DNA of 64,000 bases from Bombiscardovia nodaiensis (GCA_033127725.1 AP026798.1:310001-374000), one strand, 5' to 3'. Shown: positions 17,359-28,519, numbered from the stretch's first letter. Numbers and translations: made by a program. The notes: generated by a model from the sequence alone, not told the origin.

Positions 17359-18989
17359 GGCAAGACACATTGCAAGAGCCTACAGGCACGAAAGTGGCCG
17401 CCAGCGTGCCCAAGCCAGCAACCGCTGCCCACGAGCCTCCAACCCGGCAGCCAGTGAGGCAGGCCATAGCCCAGGCAGCGAGTCTGGCGAAAGCGGCGGA
17501 AGAGCGGGCGCGCGACCGTCAGCACGCCAAGGGCAAGCACACGGCCCGGGAACGCCTGGACTTACTCTTCGATTCGGATAGTTTCGAGGAAATTGGCCGT
17601 TTTGCCGGAGGTGACATCGCAGGCGGCAAGGCAGGCTCGGCGGTCATCACTGGATTCGGACTGGTCTATGGGCGCAAGGTGGCCGTCTATGCGCAGGATT
17701 TTTCGGTGCGCGGCGGCACGCTTGGTCAGGCAGAAGGGCGAAAAATCTGCCGGCTGATGGACCTGGCTATGGAGATTGGCGTGCCGATTGTGGCCCTGAT
17801 TGACTCGGGCGGTGCTCGCATTCAGGAGGGCGTGGCGGCCCTGACCCAGTACGGGCACATCTTCCGCAAAACCTGTCAGGCTTCGGGCTTCGTGCCGCAG
17901 ATTTCCTTGATTTTGGGCCCTTGTGCGGGCGGAGCCGTCTACTGCCCGGCCCTGACCGACCTGATTATCATGACCCGGGAGAACTCGAATATGTTCGTCA
18001 CCGGGCCGGACGTGGTCAAGGCGGCGACTGGCGAGGTCATCAGCATGGACGAGTTGGGCGGTGGCCAGGTACACGCCTCCACTTCTGGCGTGGCCCACTA
18101 CCTGGGTGCGGACGAGGCGGATGCGATTGACTACGCGCGCACGGTTTTGGCTTATTTGCCTGCCAATGCCAACGAATCGGCACCGGTCTACGCCTACGCT
18201 TCCGGCCACGCCGAGCGCCAGGCAGCCAAGCGTCTGGCCACTATCATACCCGAGAACGACCGCCAGCCTTACGATGTGCTCGACGTGATTCGCGCCCTTG
18301 TGGACTACGGCGAATTCGTGCAAGTCCAGGAGCTCTTCGCGCCCTCGGCCGTGGTGGGATTCGCCTGCCTGGAGGGGCATCCGGTGGGGCTGGTGGCCAA
18401 TCAGCCGCTGGTCAACGCGGGCAGCTTGGACGTGGATTCCTCTGAAAAAGTGGCCCGGTTCGTGCGCCTGTGCGATGCGTTCAACCTGCCGGTCATTACG
18501 CTGGTGGACACCCCTGGCTACAAACCCGGTGCAGACCAGGAGCACGCGGGCATTATCCGCCGCGGGGCCAAGGTGATTTACGCCTATGCCAACGCGCAGG
18601 TGCCGCTGGTGACGGTGGTTTTGCGCAAGGCTTTCGGCGGTTCCTACATTGTGATGGGTTCCAAGTCCATCGGCGCCGACATGAACTTTGCCTGGCCCAG
18701 CTCGCAAATTGCCGTGTTGGGCGCTCAGGGGGCGGTCAACATTATCCACCGGCGGGACCTGCAGAAGGCCAAGGAGTCGGGCGAGGATGTTGAGGCCTTG
18801 CGCGCGCAGCTGGTGGCCGACTATGAGGTTACGACGGTCAACGCGAATCTTTCCCAGGAGATGGGCGAGATTGACGCCATGATTGACCCCGAGCAGACCC
18901 GGGAGGCTGTCGCTGGTGCCCTGCGCACGCTAGCCTTCAAGCGCCGGCAGCGATTAGTTGACAAACACCACGGAAATCAGCCCCTATGA
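17355..18989 (+). CDS. accD: Acyl-CoA carboxylase beta subunit (carboxyltransferase)
   Basis: A 544-residue carboxyltransferase of the actinobacterial AccD/PccB type: both crotonase-fold halves in one chain, with KGKHTARERLDLLFD, SGGARIQEGV, GPCAGGAVY, the second-half motif DTPGYKPG and RKAFGGSYIVMGSK. The N-terminal 45 residues are a Pro/Ala-rich extension. It transfers CO2 from biotin to acetyl-CoA, and possibly propionyl-CoA. It is translationally coupled to the alpha subunit by ATGA, and its own stop overlaps a possible upstream start of fas, so the three genes form one operon. Confidence 0.93.
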   Translation: MRQDTLQEPTGTKVAASVPKPATAAHEPPTRQPVRQAIAQAASLAKAAEERARDRQHAKGKHTARERLDLLFDSDSFEEIGRFAGGDIAGGKAGSAVITGFGLVYGRKVAVYAQDFSVRGGTLGQAEGRKICRLMDLAMEIGVPIVALIDSGGARIQEGVAALTQYGHIFRKTCQASGFVPQISLILGPCAGGAVYCPALTDLIIMTRENSNMFVTGPDVVKAATGEVISMDELGGGQVHASTSGVAHYLGADEADAIDYARTVLAYLPANANESAPVYAYASGHAERQAAKRLATIIPENDRQPYDVLDVIRALVDYGEFVQVQELFAPSAVVGFACLEGHPVGLVANQPLVNAGSLDVDSSEKVARFVRLCDAFNLPVITLVDTPGYKPGADQEHAGIIRRGAKVIYAYANAQVPLVTVVLRKAFGGSYIVMGSKSIGADMNFAWPSSQIAVLGAQGAVNIIHRRDLQKAKESGEDVEALRAQLVADYEVTTVNANLSQEMGEIDAMIDPEQTREAVAGALRTLAFKRRQRLVDKHHGNQPL

Positions 18990-19057
18990 GCAGCCACAAA
19001 ACGCAATCGCAAGAATACTTTCGACCAGAACATCGCCAATTTGAGGAAGACAATACT

Positions 19058-22000
19058 ATGACAAATGCATTCTTTATTCAGCGCCTAGTAGACCAGGAAC
19101 CCCACGCGCTCATGTTCGCCGGTCAGTCCACGCCCTGGCCCGCAGCCCTGGCCGACCAGGCGCAGGATCCCACAATCGAAGGGCTCTTGAGGGAGCACGC
19201 TGAGTCCGCTTCCCGCCTCTTGACCGCGGTGTCCGCCGACCTGCTGGCCACCAACGGCCGCGAGCTCGACCTCTTCAGCTACCGGTCCAATGCCGCCAAA
19301 CTTGGTGCCGCCGCCGACGCTTCCGTCTCAGTGCCAGGCATCGCCCTGGCCCAGCTGGGCGCTCTGATTGACATGGACCAGCTGGGGTATTCGCTGGCCC
19401 AGGTGCAGCCCAAGGCGCTTTTGGGCCACTCCCAGGGCATTATCGGCGTTCACATGGCTCAGGCCATCCAAGCCGCTGGCTTCCTGGAGGCGGCCAGCCG
19501 CCAGATTGACCAGATTCTCGCCATTGCCATGCTCATCGGCAGCGCGGGCACCCGCCAGGCCCGCAGGCTCGGCATCCACTCCCGGGGCGAGGCTACGCCC
19601 ATGCTCTCGGTGCGGGGGGCGACCCGCCAGCAGGTCCAGATTCTGATTGACCGCCTGCCCTCGGTCAAGGGGCCCATCAGCATCGCGGTCACCAATGCTC
19701 AGCGCCAGTTTGTTCTTTCGGGCTATCCGGAGGATTTGGCGGCTTTCGCTACGGAATGTGGCAAAGAGTCCAAGCGCCAGGCCCAGCTGCGTGAGAGCAA
19801 GGTGCGCGGCGGTACGCCCTTTGCGCCCGTTTTGGAGTACTTGGACGTGACGCTGCCCTTCCATTCCCCGCTCATGGCCGACGCTGCGGAGGAGGCCACC
19901 GGCTGGGCCGCTCGCTGCGGTTTGGACACCGACCAGGCTCGGACCTTGGCCCAAGAGGTATTGCTGAATCCGGCTGACTGGGCCGGTCAGGTCAAGGAAC
20001 TGATGCAGCATTGCAACCCCAGTCAGCTCTGGCTGGTGGACCTGGGGCCGGGGGAGACGCTGGGCAAGCTGGCGGCGAACGTGACCCAGGGCAGTGGGGT
20101 GGGAGTAGTGGAGGCCAGCAGCCAGGCCCAGCGCGCCGCCCTCTCCACCCTGGAAGGCGAGCCCGAGCGCAGTCAAAATTGGGCTGATTTCAAGCCATCC
20201 CTCCTGCGCACTCCCGCTGGTCAGAAGATTTCGACGGCTTTCTCCCGCCTGACCGGCAAACCTCCGGTGCTCCTGGCGGGCATGACACCGACCACAGTAG
20301 AGCCGCAAATCGTTGCGGCGGCTGCCAATGCGGGCTACTGGGCCGAGTTGGCTGGTGGCGGCCAGGTGACGGCAGAAGTGTTTGACCGGCACATGAAGGC
20401 GCTGGTCAGCGAGCTGGACGAGGGCCGCACGGTCGAGTTCAATGCCATGTTTATGGACCGCTACCTGTGGAACCTGCAGTTCGGCTCCCAGCGCATCGTC
20501 TCGAAAAAGCGCGAGTCCGGTGCCCCAATCGACGGCGTGGTGGTCTCCGCAGGCATCCCTGAGCTGGACGAGGCCCAAGAGCTCATATCCCAGCTCAACG
20601 CGGACGGCTTCCCTTACGTGGCCTTCAAGCCCGGTACGGTGGACCAGATTCGCCAGGTGGTGGCCATTGCCAAGAAAGTGGCCCCCAAGCCCATTCTGAT
20701 GCAGGTGGAGGGTGGAGCGGCTGGCGGCCACCACTCCTGGGAGTCCCTGGATGACCTGCTTTCGTCTACTTACGGGCAGGTGCGGCAGTGCAGCAATATT
20801 ATTTTGGTGGCGGGCGGCGGTATCGGCACCCCCGAGCGGGCGGCGGACTATATCTGCGGCTCCTGGTCGCGCGCTTACGGCCTGCCGGACATGCCCGTGG
20901 ATGCGGTGATGATTGGCACTGCGGCGATGACGGCTAAGGAGGCGGGTACCAGCCCGGAGGTCAAGCGGGCCCTGGTGGCCACTCCCGGCATCGACATGAG
21001 CCAGCCTGACCCTGACCCCTTTGCTCCGATTGGTGAGCGCTGGGTGCCTTCGGGGCGTTCGGTGGGCGGCGTGGGCTCGGGCTTGAGCCACTTGCACGCT
21101 GATATTTACGAGCTGGAGAACTCGTCGGCTGTCTGCGGCCGGCTCCTGGTGCGGGTCATGAAGCACCCGGAGGAGCTGGAATCACGCCGATCCGAGATTA
21201 TCGAGGCCCTGGGCAAGACCGCCAAGCCCTACTTTGGCGACCTAGCGGAGATGACATACTTCCAGTGGGCCCAGCGCTTTGCCCAGTTGGCCTGCCCCTG
21301 GGCGGACGACACCTATATTGACCGCTTCCTGCACTTGCTGCGCCGGATTGAGGCCCGCGTGTGCAGCAAGGAGTCGGGCGAATTCCAGTCCATCTTTGCA
21401 GACCGCGAGGATGTGCGCGAGCCCGAGCAAGCCCTGCAGTGCTTGGCGCAGGCTTACCCGCAGGCTGGCGAAATCAAGGTGGTCCCGGCGGATGTGGCTT
21501 GGTTCCCCGTTTTGGTGCGCGAATACCCCAAGCCCATGCCGTTCGTGCCGGTGATTGACAACGACCTCCTGCGCTGGTGGGGGCAGGATCAGCTCTGGCA
21601 GTCCGAGGATCCGCGCTATCCGGCCGATGCTGTCCGCGCTATTCCTGGGCCCATCTCGGTGGCGGGCATCACGACCGTAGACGAGCCAGTGGCTTCGATT
21701 TTGGGCAGGTTCGAGCAGGCGGCCCTCAATCGGGTGGCGCAAGAGTCGGGGAGTGCTCCCGTTGAGGCTTACTCCCAGCTGGCTTGCGCGCGCACGGCTG
21801 AGGAGTTCATCCGCCGCAGCCCGCATATCTCCTGGGTGGGCCATTTGATGGACAATCCTGCCTACGGCACCGAAATGGGGGACCGTAATTACGAGATTCG
21901 CGCTGTCGGTTCAGACCAGGGCTCAGACCAGGGCTTAGAACGCTACGATCTCGATATTCACTTGGACACCTTCTGGGACAGCGATCCCGACGGCGGCGTC

Positions 22001-25000
22001 AGCAAGCACGCGGTCCGCCATATCGTCGTGCCGCTCACGCTCGACCCGAGCACGCCGGGCTCCTTCCCGGTGGTGGACCGCCAGCGCTTGCCGCGAGATG
22101 TGTACAATATGCTGGGGGCGACTGCTGGCATCGGCAACACCGCTATTACCGGCGACAAGCTGGAGGCCATGCCAGCCATCGAGCAAATGGATGACAAAGT
22201 CAACTATCCATTCGGCTTAGCGCATTCTTCTTACACGCTCTCCGCCAACTTGGGCTTCGACCACGAGGCCGTCACTGGTGCCGCACTTCCTGCGAGCTTG
22301 ACCCCCTCAGCCATCGCCCCCGACGCCCTGGTGGGCCCGGCCTGGCCTGCAATTTATGCGGCCCTGGGCTCGGTCTATGTGGAGGGCTTCCCCATTATTG
22401 AGGGCCTCCTGAACGCCGTTCACCTGGATCACTCGATTGAGCTGGAGGTCTGTGACGAGGAGCTGCTGAGGCACACGGGCGAGCGAGTTGCGCTCACTTC
22501 TTGGGCCGAGAACTACCGGGAGTCCGCCTCCGGCCGCGTGGTCACGATTCATGTGCGCCACGAAACGCAAGATGGCACGGTTTTGGCCAACGAAGTGGAG
22601 CGTTTCGCCATTCGCGGCCGCGCCTACTGTGACCAGCTGCCTACTCCTGCCCCCGATTTCGGCGGTATCGAGGCCGAGCGCGTCGACACTCCCCGCCGTC
22701 TCCTGCGCAAGGTCTCGGTCACGGCTCCGGCAAATATGACCGCTTTCGCCCGTACTTCTGGCGATTTCAACCCCATTCACACCTCCGCTCGTGGTGCTGC
22801 GGTCTCCGGCCTCAAGGCCCCGCTGGTGCACGGCATGTGGCTCTCCGCCACGGCCCAGCACGCGGCTCAGGCCAGCGATGAAAAGGGCGTCCACTACGAG
22901 ATTGCCGGTTGGACCTACAACATGTATGGCATGGTCCAGCTGGGGGACCAGGTCGAGATTTCTGTTGAGCGAGTAGGCAAGGTCCGTCACGGCGGTCTGG
23001 TGCTCGAAGTCACCTGCCGCATTGACGGCCAGCTGGTTTCGCGCGGAAGTGCTATCGCCCGCGCCCCCCGCGCTGCCTATGTGTACCCAGGCCAGGGCAT
23101 TCAGCAGCAGGGTATGGTCTTAGACGAGCGTGCCAAGTCTGCCGCCGCCCGCGACACTTGGGAACGAGCCGACGCGCTCACCCGCGCCAAGCTGGGCTTC
23201 TCCATACTGGCAGTCGTACGCGATAACCCCAAGACACTCACGGCTAAGGGCGTTACCTACCACCACCCCGAAGGCCTGCTCAACTTAACGCAGTTCACTC
23301 AGGTGGCCTTGGCAACGGTGGCCTTCGCTCAGACCTCCCGCCTGCGCGAGTCTGGCTCCGACATCTGGCCCGCCTACTTCGCCGGTCACTCCTTGGGCGA
23401 GTACAACGCGCTCAGCTCTTTTGCAGGGGTCATGTCTCTGGAGACGGTCTTGGAATTGGTCTTCCACCGCGGCTCCACCATGCATTCGCTGATTGAGCGC
23501 GACGAGCAGGGCCGTTCCAACTATCGGATGGGAGCTCTGCGCCCCAACCAGTTTGGGCTGGGCGACGCTGAAGTCAGGGATTATGTGGCTTCTGTGGCTG
23601 CCGAGTGCGGCGAATTCCTTGAAATTGTCAACTATAATCTGGCGGGCCAGCAGTATGCGGTTGCCGGAACTATCGCAGGCCTGGAGTTCCTCAAGCGCGA
23701 TTCCAACCGCCGGGCCAAGGAAGCGGGCGGCAAGCCAGCCTTCATGTATGTGCCCGGTATCGACGTGCCCTTCCACTCCTCGCGCTTGCGCAAGGGCGTG
23801 CCCGAATTCCGCGATACGCTCGATGCCTTGCTGCCCGAATACATCGACTACTCCCGCTTAGAAGGGCGCTATATTCCTAATCTGGTAGCTCGCCCCTTCG
23901 AGATGACCCGCGAATTTGCGGCCTCCATTCTCGAAGTGGTGCCCTCTGAGCGCATCAAGGCTGCGCTGGACGACCCGGCCCTGTGGGATTCGTATGCGGC
24001 TGATGACCAGAAGTTGGGGCGCTTGCTCTTGACGGAACTCCTGTCTTGGCAGTTCGCTTCTCCGGTGCGCTGGATTGAAACGCAGGCGCTCATGTTTGGC
24101 TCGCGCGAGCAGGGCGGATTGGGCGTTGAGCAGCTGGTCGAGGTTGGTTTGGGTCATTCGCCTACTTTGGCCAACATGGCTGCGAAGACCTTGCTTCTGC
24201 CCGACTTCCGCGAGCGGCAGGTGAGCGTCTACAACTTGGGCCGCGACGAAGCGCGGGTCTATCTTACTGATTCTGACCCCATCGCTGCTATTGAAGATGA
24301 CGAGCCTGCGCAGGCGGCCGGCTCCGGTCAGCAGGCAGATAGTGCTGCTGCTACCGAGTCTGCTGCCGATTCAGCGCAGTCTGCCCAGTCTGCTCAATCT
24401 GCCCAAACCGCGCAAGAGTCCGCTCCTGCCGCTGCTCAGGCCCCGGTTGCTGCCGCTCCTGCTCCCGCAGCCGGTGCTGCTTCGGGCGCTGATGTAGCAG
24501 ATATCCCCTTCAAAGCATCGGACGCTATCGCTGCGCTTTTGGCCTACTCTGCCAAGCTGCGAACCGACCAAATCGGCGCAACCGACACCACCGACACCCT
24601 CACCAACGGCGTATCTTCCCGCCGCAATCAGCTCTTGATGGACATCTCCTCCGAGCTGGGCGTGGCTTCGGTCGACGGTGCTGCCGAGGCTTCGATGGTC
24701 GACTTGGGCGCTCTGGTCAACAAGGTAGCCCCGACCTACAAGCCCTTCGGTCCTGTATTGTCTGACATCGTCCGCGACCGCATCAAGGCCCTCTTCGGCC
24801 CTGCCGGTATGAAGCTCAAGCAGGTGGAAGATCGCGTCAGCAATGACTGGCTCCTCGGGCCCGGTTGGGTTGCAGCTGTAGTTGCCGAGCTAGTTTTGGG
24901 CACCCGCGAAGGTGCTTCCGCTCGCGGTGGCGACCTCGCTCAGCTGCCTACGCAGCCGGTCTCCTCCGCTGCCGCAGCCAAGGCTCTGATTGACCAGGCT

Positions 25001-28000
25001 GTGCAAAATGTGGCCCAAGCGCATGGCGTTTCTGTAGCGCTGCCGAGCGCAGGTGGAGCCGCTGGCGGTTCGGTGGTCGATTCGGCGGCTCTCGATGCTT
25101 TCGCGGCCAAGGTCACCGGTTCGCAGGGCCTGCTGGCCTCTACTGCCCGCTATGTTTTGGACCAGCTCGGCCTGAAGCCGCCCGTCTCGGTTCCTGGCTC
25201 CGATGAAGATGCTGCGGTCGTGGCTGCGGTCGACGCTGAGTTGGGCTCGGACTGGCCCCAGCAGGTGGAGCCCGAGTTCGACGAGCGCCGGGCTGTGCTC
25301 TTCGACGACCGTTGGGCCACCGCCCGCGAGGACTTGGCCCGCATCTACTTTGAGGGGAGCGAGGCCAGCAAGTCCGCTCACTTCCTTGGGGCCGGGGCAG
25401 ATGTGAAAGCGCAAGCTCTCTGGTACGAACGCAAGGCTCAAGCGGAGGGCAAGGCCGAACTGGCTCAAACCTACGCCCGCATCGCTGCCGAGGCTGGACA
25501 ATCCGCTGCGAGCAGTCAGTCCGCCTCCCGCTTTGCCTCCGACGTGGCTGTGGTGACTGGCGTTTCGGCTCATTCCATCGCTGGCTCCTTGGTTGCAGGG
25601 CTCCTGGAGGGCGGCGCAACCGTTGTGGCTGTCTTCCACACCTTCAACCAGAAGACCGTCCAGTGGGCTAAGGGCCTCTACCGTCAGCATGCCGTAGCCG
25701 GTGCCAAGTTGTGGATTGTGCCTGCGAATCTGTCGAGCTTCCGCGATGTTGACGCGCTGGTAGATTGGGTCGGTTCGGTACAAAAGAAGACCACCGGTGC
25801 CTCCACCACTATCCTGAAACCGGCCCTGGAGCCCAGTATTTTGCTGCCCTTCGCAGCGCCTCCCATGCACGGCACGATGGCTGATTCGGGCAGGCTCTTC
25901 GAGTCTCAGGCCCGGCTCATGCTCTGGGGCTTGGAGCGCATGATTGCAGGCTTCAGCCAGATTAGCGCAGACACCGACGTGGACCACAAGCTCCACGTAG
26001 TCCTACCCGGCTCGCCCAACCGCGGTACCTTCGGCGGCGACGGCGCATACGGCGAGATTAAGGCCGCAATGGACGCTATCGTCAACCGCGCGCAAAGCGA
26101 GACGGACTGGTCCGGCAGGGTCACCTTCGCTCACCCGCTGATTGGTTGGGTGCGCGGCACTGGCCTCATGGGTGGCAACGATCCGCTCGTCAAAGCCGTT
26201 GAGCGCCAAGGCGTGCGGACCTACTCCACCGAGGAGATGGCTGGCCAGCTTCTGGACTTGTGCTCTGCTCAGGCCCGCTCTCAGGCGGCGAAAGCTCCGA
26301 TTTCTGCTGATTTGACCGGCGGCTTGGGCTCGGCTCCTATCGACCTGCGCGCGCTCAAGGCACAGGCGGCCCAGGACGCTGAGGCCGAGAATGCCCAGGT
26401 TTCCGGGGCTCAGGCTTCTGGCGTTTCGGTGGAAGGTGGAGCACAGGGCGCGGCAGTAGGTACGGCAGAGAGCGCAGCGGCCCAGCATACGGCCTCCAGC
26501 GAGCGCCTCCTGAAGGCCCTGCCCACCCCGCATGTGCCCGCCCAGCCCAAGGTAGATTTGGCGCTCTGGGAAGGTGTCACCACCCGCCCCGAAGACCAGA
26601 TTGTGATTGTCTCCATTGGCGAGATGGGGCCGTGGGGTTCCGGCCGCACCCGTTTCGAAGCCGAGTTGGGCATCGATTCCAGCGGTGAAGTGGACCTTTC
26701 CGCGGCTGCCGTGCTCGAATTGGCTTGGAATATGGGGCTTATCGAGTGGCAGGATTCGCCCAAGCCCGGCTGGTACGATGCCGACGGCAATCTGGTTCCC
26801 GAGGAAGACATAGCCGAGCGCTACCAGGCCGAGGTGGTGGCCCGTTCCGGCATTCGCCCCTTCGAGGAGGGCATGGGCTCGGATTACAAGGACGGCACCG
26901 ATGAGGAGGAAGTCGACGTCTTCCTCGATCACGATGTGACTTTCTCCGTTCCGAGCGCCGACATGGCTCAGGAGTATGTCAAGCTCGACCCTGACCACAC
27001 GAGCGTGGCGCAAGATGAGGAATCGGGCGAGTGGAATGTCACCCGCCAGGCCGGTTCCAAGATTCGCGTGCCCCGCCGGGCAACCATGTCCCGCACAGTT
27101 GGCGGTCAATTCCCCAAGGGCTTCGACCCGGTCAAGTGGGGCATTCCCGCTTCGATGGTTGGCGATGTAGACCCGATTGCCCTGTGGAATATCGTAACGA
27201 CCGTTGACGCTTACCTGTCTGCGGGCATCACGCCGGCCGAGATTCTGCAAGCCGTGCATCCCTCCAAGGTGGCGTCCACTCAGGGCACCGGTTTCGGCGG
27301 TATGGCCTCCATGCGCAAGCTCTACCTGGACCGCTACTTGGGCCGCGAAATCCCGACCGACATCCTCCAAGAGGCCCTGCCCAACGTGGTAGCGGCTCAC
27401 GTGATGCAGTCCTACATCGGCGGCTATGGCAACATGGTTCAGCCGGTCTCAGCCTGCGCCACGGCAGCGGTTTCGCTGGAAGAGGGCGCCGACAAGATTG
27501 CCCTGGGCAAGGCTGACTTCGTGGTCACCGGCGCTATCGACGACATCGGCGTGGAATCGGTCATCGGCTTCGGCAACATGAACGCCACGGCCAACTCGGC
27601 CGAGATGTATGCCAAGGGTATCGCCCCGCGCTTCTTCTCCCGGGCCAACGACAGGCGTCGCGGCGGCTTCCTGGAGTCTCAGGGCGGCGGCACGATTCTC
27701 TTGACACGCGGCGACATCGCACTCAAGATGGGTCTGCCCGTGGCGGGAGTAGTGGGATATATTCACTCCTTCGCCGACGGTGCCCACACCTCCATCCCCG
27801 CTCCGGGCCTGGGAGCGCTGGCTGCTGGCATGGGAGGCAAGGATTCGGACTTGGTGCGCTCGCTGGCCGCTCTCGGCGTTGCGCCAGACGAGATTGCCGT
27901 GGTTTCCAAGCATGATACGTCTACCAATGCCAATGATCCCAACGAATCCGAGCTCCACAACAGCTTGGCCCGCGCTATTGGCCGCGCTGAGGGCAACCCC

Positions 28001-28519
28001 CTCTACGTCATCTCCCAGAAGACGCTGACCGGCCACGCCAAGGGTGGTGCTTGCATCTTCCAGGTGAACGGCTTGACCCAGCTCTTTCGCTCTGGCGTGA
28101 TTCCGGCCAACGCGGCCCTGGACTGCGTGGACCCAGCCCTGCGCCGAGACGACCACATGGTCTGGCTGGAGCAGCCCCTCCATGTTGGCACGGTTAAGGC
28201 CGGTTTGGTGACTTCGCTCGGTTTCGGCCACGTCTCCGGCATCGGTGCTATCGTCAACCCTGGTGCTTTCGAGGCGGCAGTAGCCAAGAGCGCAGGCTCC
28301 GCGGCCCTGGAGGAGTGGAGGACTCGCGCCAACGCCCGCCTAGCCGCCGGTCAGCGCCGTCTGCAAGAAGGCCGCATGGGCCGGGCCGCCCTCTACGAGC
28401 CCATCGACAACCGCCGCTTCCACGAAGACACCCCCGCCTACAGCGCCCACGAAGTCGAAAAGTCCATGCTCCTTAACCCCAACGCCCGCCTATCCCCCTC
28501 CGGCTACTTCGAGGTGTGA
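19058..28519 (+). CDS. fas: Type I fatty acid synthase, single polypeptide
   Basis: A 3153-residue bacterial FAS I. Order of domains: acetyltransferase (GHSQG, Ser125), FMN-type enoyl reductase (VLLAGMTPTT, about residue 405), MaoC-like dehydratase (SGDFNPIHT, about 1233), malonyl/palmitoyl transferase (GHSLGEY, Ser1445), acyl carrier domain (NGVSSRRNQLL, Ser1853 the likely phosphopantetheine site), ketoreductase (VVTGVSAHSIAG, about 2160), ketosynthase (VSACATA, Cys2800; HDTSTNANDPNE; KTLTGHAKGG). No phosphopantetheine transferase domain is fused, so AcpS (41 kb) must act in trans. An Ala/Gln/Ser/Pro-rich tether precedes the carrier domain. The start is ATG 19058 with GAGGAAG upstream; ATG 18986, overlapping the accD stop, is the alternative. 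Confidence 0.95.
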   Translation: MTNAFFIQRLVDQEPHALMFAGQSTPWPAALADQAQDPTIEGLLREHAESASRLLTAVSADLLATNGRELDLFSYRSNAAKLGAAADASVSVPGIALAQLGALIDMDQLGYSLAQVQPKALLGHSQGIIGVHMAQAIQAAGFLEAASRQIDQILAIAMLIGSAGTRQARRLGIHSRGEATPMLSVRGATRQQVQILIDRLPSVKGPISIAVTNAQRQFVLSGYPEDLAAFATECGKESKRQAQLRESKVRGGTPFAPVLEYLDVTLPFHSPLMADAAEEATGWAARCGLDTDQARTLAQEVLLNPADWAGQVKELMQHCNPSQLWLVDLGPGETLGKLAANVTQGSGVGVVEASSQAQRAALSTLEGEPERSQNWADFKPSLLRTPAGQKISTAFSRLTGKPPVLLAGMTPTTVEPQIVAAAANAGYWAELAGGGQVTAEVFDRHMKALVSELDEGRTVEFNAMFMDRYLWNLQFGSQRIVSKKRESGAPIDGVVVSAGIPELDEAQELISQLNADGFPYVAFKPGTVDQIRQVVAIAKKVAPKPILMQVEGGAAGGHHSWESLDDLLSSTYGQVRQCSNIILVAGGGIGTPERAADYICGSWSRAYGLPDMPVDAVMIGTAAMTAKEAGTSPEVKRALVATPGIDMSQPDPDPFAPIGERWVPSGRSVGGVGSGLSHLHADIYELENSSAVCGRLLVRVMKHPEELESRRSEIIEALGKTAKPYFGDLAEMTYFQWAQRFAQLACPWADDTYIDRFLHLLRRIEARVCSKESGEFQSIFADREDVREPEQALQCLAQAYPQAGEIKVVPADVAWFPVLVREYPKPMPFVPVIDNDLLRWWGQDQLWQSEDPRYPADAVRAIPGPISVAGITTVDEPVASILGRFEQAALNRVAQESGSAPVEAYSQLACARTAEEFIRRSPHISWVGHLMDNPAYGTEMGDRNYEIRAVGSDQGSDQGLERYDLDIHLDTFWDSDPDGGVSKHAVRHIVVPLTLDPSTPGSFPVVDRQRLPRDVYNMLGATAGIGNTAITGDKLEAMPAIEQMDDKVNYPFGLAHSSYTLSANLGFDHEAVTGAALPASLTPSAIAPDALVGPAWPAIYAALGSVYVEGFPIIEGLLNAVHLDHSIELEVCDEELLRHTGERVALTSWAENYRESASGRVVTIHVRHETQDGTVLANEVERFAIRGRAYCDQLPTPAPDFGGIEAERVDTPRRLLRKVSVTAPANMTAFARTSGDFNPIHTSARGAAVSGLKAPLVHGMWLSATAQHAAQASDEKGVHYEIAGWTYNMYGMVQLGDQVEISVERVGKVRHGGLVLEVTCRIDGQLVSRGSAIARAPRAAYVYPGQGIQQQGMVLDERAKSAAARDTWERADALTRAKLGFSILAVVRDNPKTLTAKGVTYHHPEGLLNLTQFTQVALATVAFAQTSRLRESGSDIWPAYFAGHSLGEYNALSSFAGVMSLETVLELVFHRGSTMHSLIERDEQGRSNYRMGALRPNQFGLGDAEVRDYVASVAAECGEFLEIVNYNLAGQQYAVAGTIAGLEFLKRDSNRRAKEAGGKPAFMYVPGIDVPFHSSRLRKGVPEFRDTLDALLPEYIDYSRLEGRYIPNLVARPFEMTREFAASILEVVPSERIKAALDDPALWDSYAADDQKLGRLLLTELLSWQFASPVRWIETQALMFGSREQGGLGVEQLVEVGLGHSPTLANMAAKTLLLPDFRERQVSVYNLGRDEARVYLTDSDPIAAIEDDEPAQAAGSGQQADSAAATESAADSAQSAQSAQSAQTAQESAPAAAQAPVAAAPAPAAGAASGADVADIPFKASDAIAALLAYSAKLRTDQIGATDTTDTLTNGVSSRRNQLLMDISSELGVASVDGAAEASMVDLGALVNKVAPTYKPFGPVLSDIVRDRIKALFGPAGMKLKQVEDRVSNDWLLGPGWVAAVVAELVLGTREGASARGGDLAQLPTQPVSSAAAAKALIDQAVQNVAQAHGVSVALPSAGGAAGGSVVDSAALDAFAAKVTGSQGLLASTARYVLDQLGLKPPVSVPGSDEDAAVVAAVDAELGSDWPQQVEPEFDERRAVLFDDRWATAREDLARIYFEGSEASKSAHFLGAGADVKAQALWYERKAQAEGKAELAQTYARIAAEAGQSAASSQSASRFASDVAVVTGVSAHSIAGSLVAGLLEGGATVVAVFHTFNQKTVQWAKGLYRQHAVAGAKLWIVPANLSSFRDVDALVDWVGSVQKKTTGASTTILKPALEPSILLPFAAPPMHGTMADSGRLFESQARLMLWGLERMIAGFSQISADTDVDHKLHVVLPGSPNRGTFGGDGAYGEIKAAMDAIVNRAQSETDWSGRVTFAHPLIGWVRGTGLMGGNDPLVKAVERQGVRTYSTEEMAGQLLDLCSAQARSQAAKAPISADLTGGLGSAPIDLRALKAQAAQDAEAENAQVSGAQASGVSVEGGAQGAAVGTAESAAAQHTASSERLLKALPTPHVPAQPKVDLALWEGVTTRPEDQIVIVSIGEMGPWGSGRTRFEAELGIDSSGEVDLSAAAVLELAWNMGLIEWQDSPKPGWYDADGNLVPEEDIAERYQAEVVARSGIRPFEEGMGSDYKDGTDEEEVDVFLDHDVTFSVPSADMAQEYVKLDPDHTSVAQDEESGEWNVTRQAGSKIRVPRRATMSRTVGGQFPKGFDPVKWGIPASMVGDVDPIALWNIVTTVDAYLSAGITPAEILQAVHPSKVASTQGTGFGGMASMRKLYLDRYLGREIPTDILQEALPNVVAAHVMQSYIGGYGNMVQPVSACATAAVSLEEGADKIALGKADFVVTGAIDDIGVESVIGFGNMNATANSAEMYAKGIAPRFFSRANDRRRGGFLESQGGGTILLTRGDIALKMGLPVAGVVGYIHSFADGAHTSIPAPGLGALAAGMGGKDSDLVRSLAALGVAPDEIAVVSKHDTSTNANDPNESELHNSLARAIGRAEGNPLYVISQKTLTGHAKGGACIFQVNGLTQLFRSGVIPANAALDCVDPALRRDDHMVWLEQPLHVGTVKAGLVTSLGFGHVSGIGAIVNPGAFEAAVAKSAGSAALEEWRTRANARLAAGQRRLQEGRMGRAALYEPIDNRRFHEDTPAYSAHEVEKSMLLNPNARLSPSGYFEV

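Noticed and set aside
19328..21166. A 612-codon open frame opposite to fas
   Set aside because: It is antiparallel to the AT/ER part of fas, which has clear motifs. Long antisense frames are common in GC-rich genes, and this one has no ribosome site or domain.
26003..27400. A 465-codon open frame opposite to fas
   Set aside because: It lies opposite the KR-KS region with the Ala/Gly/Arg composition of a shadow frame and no family motif.
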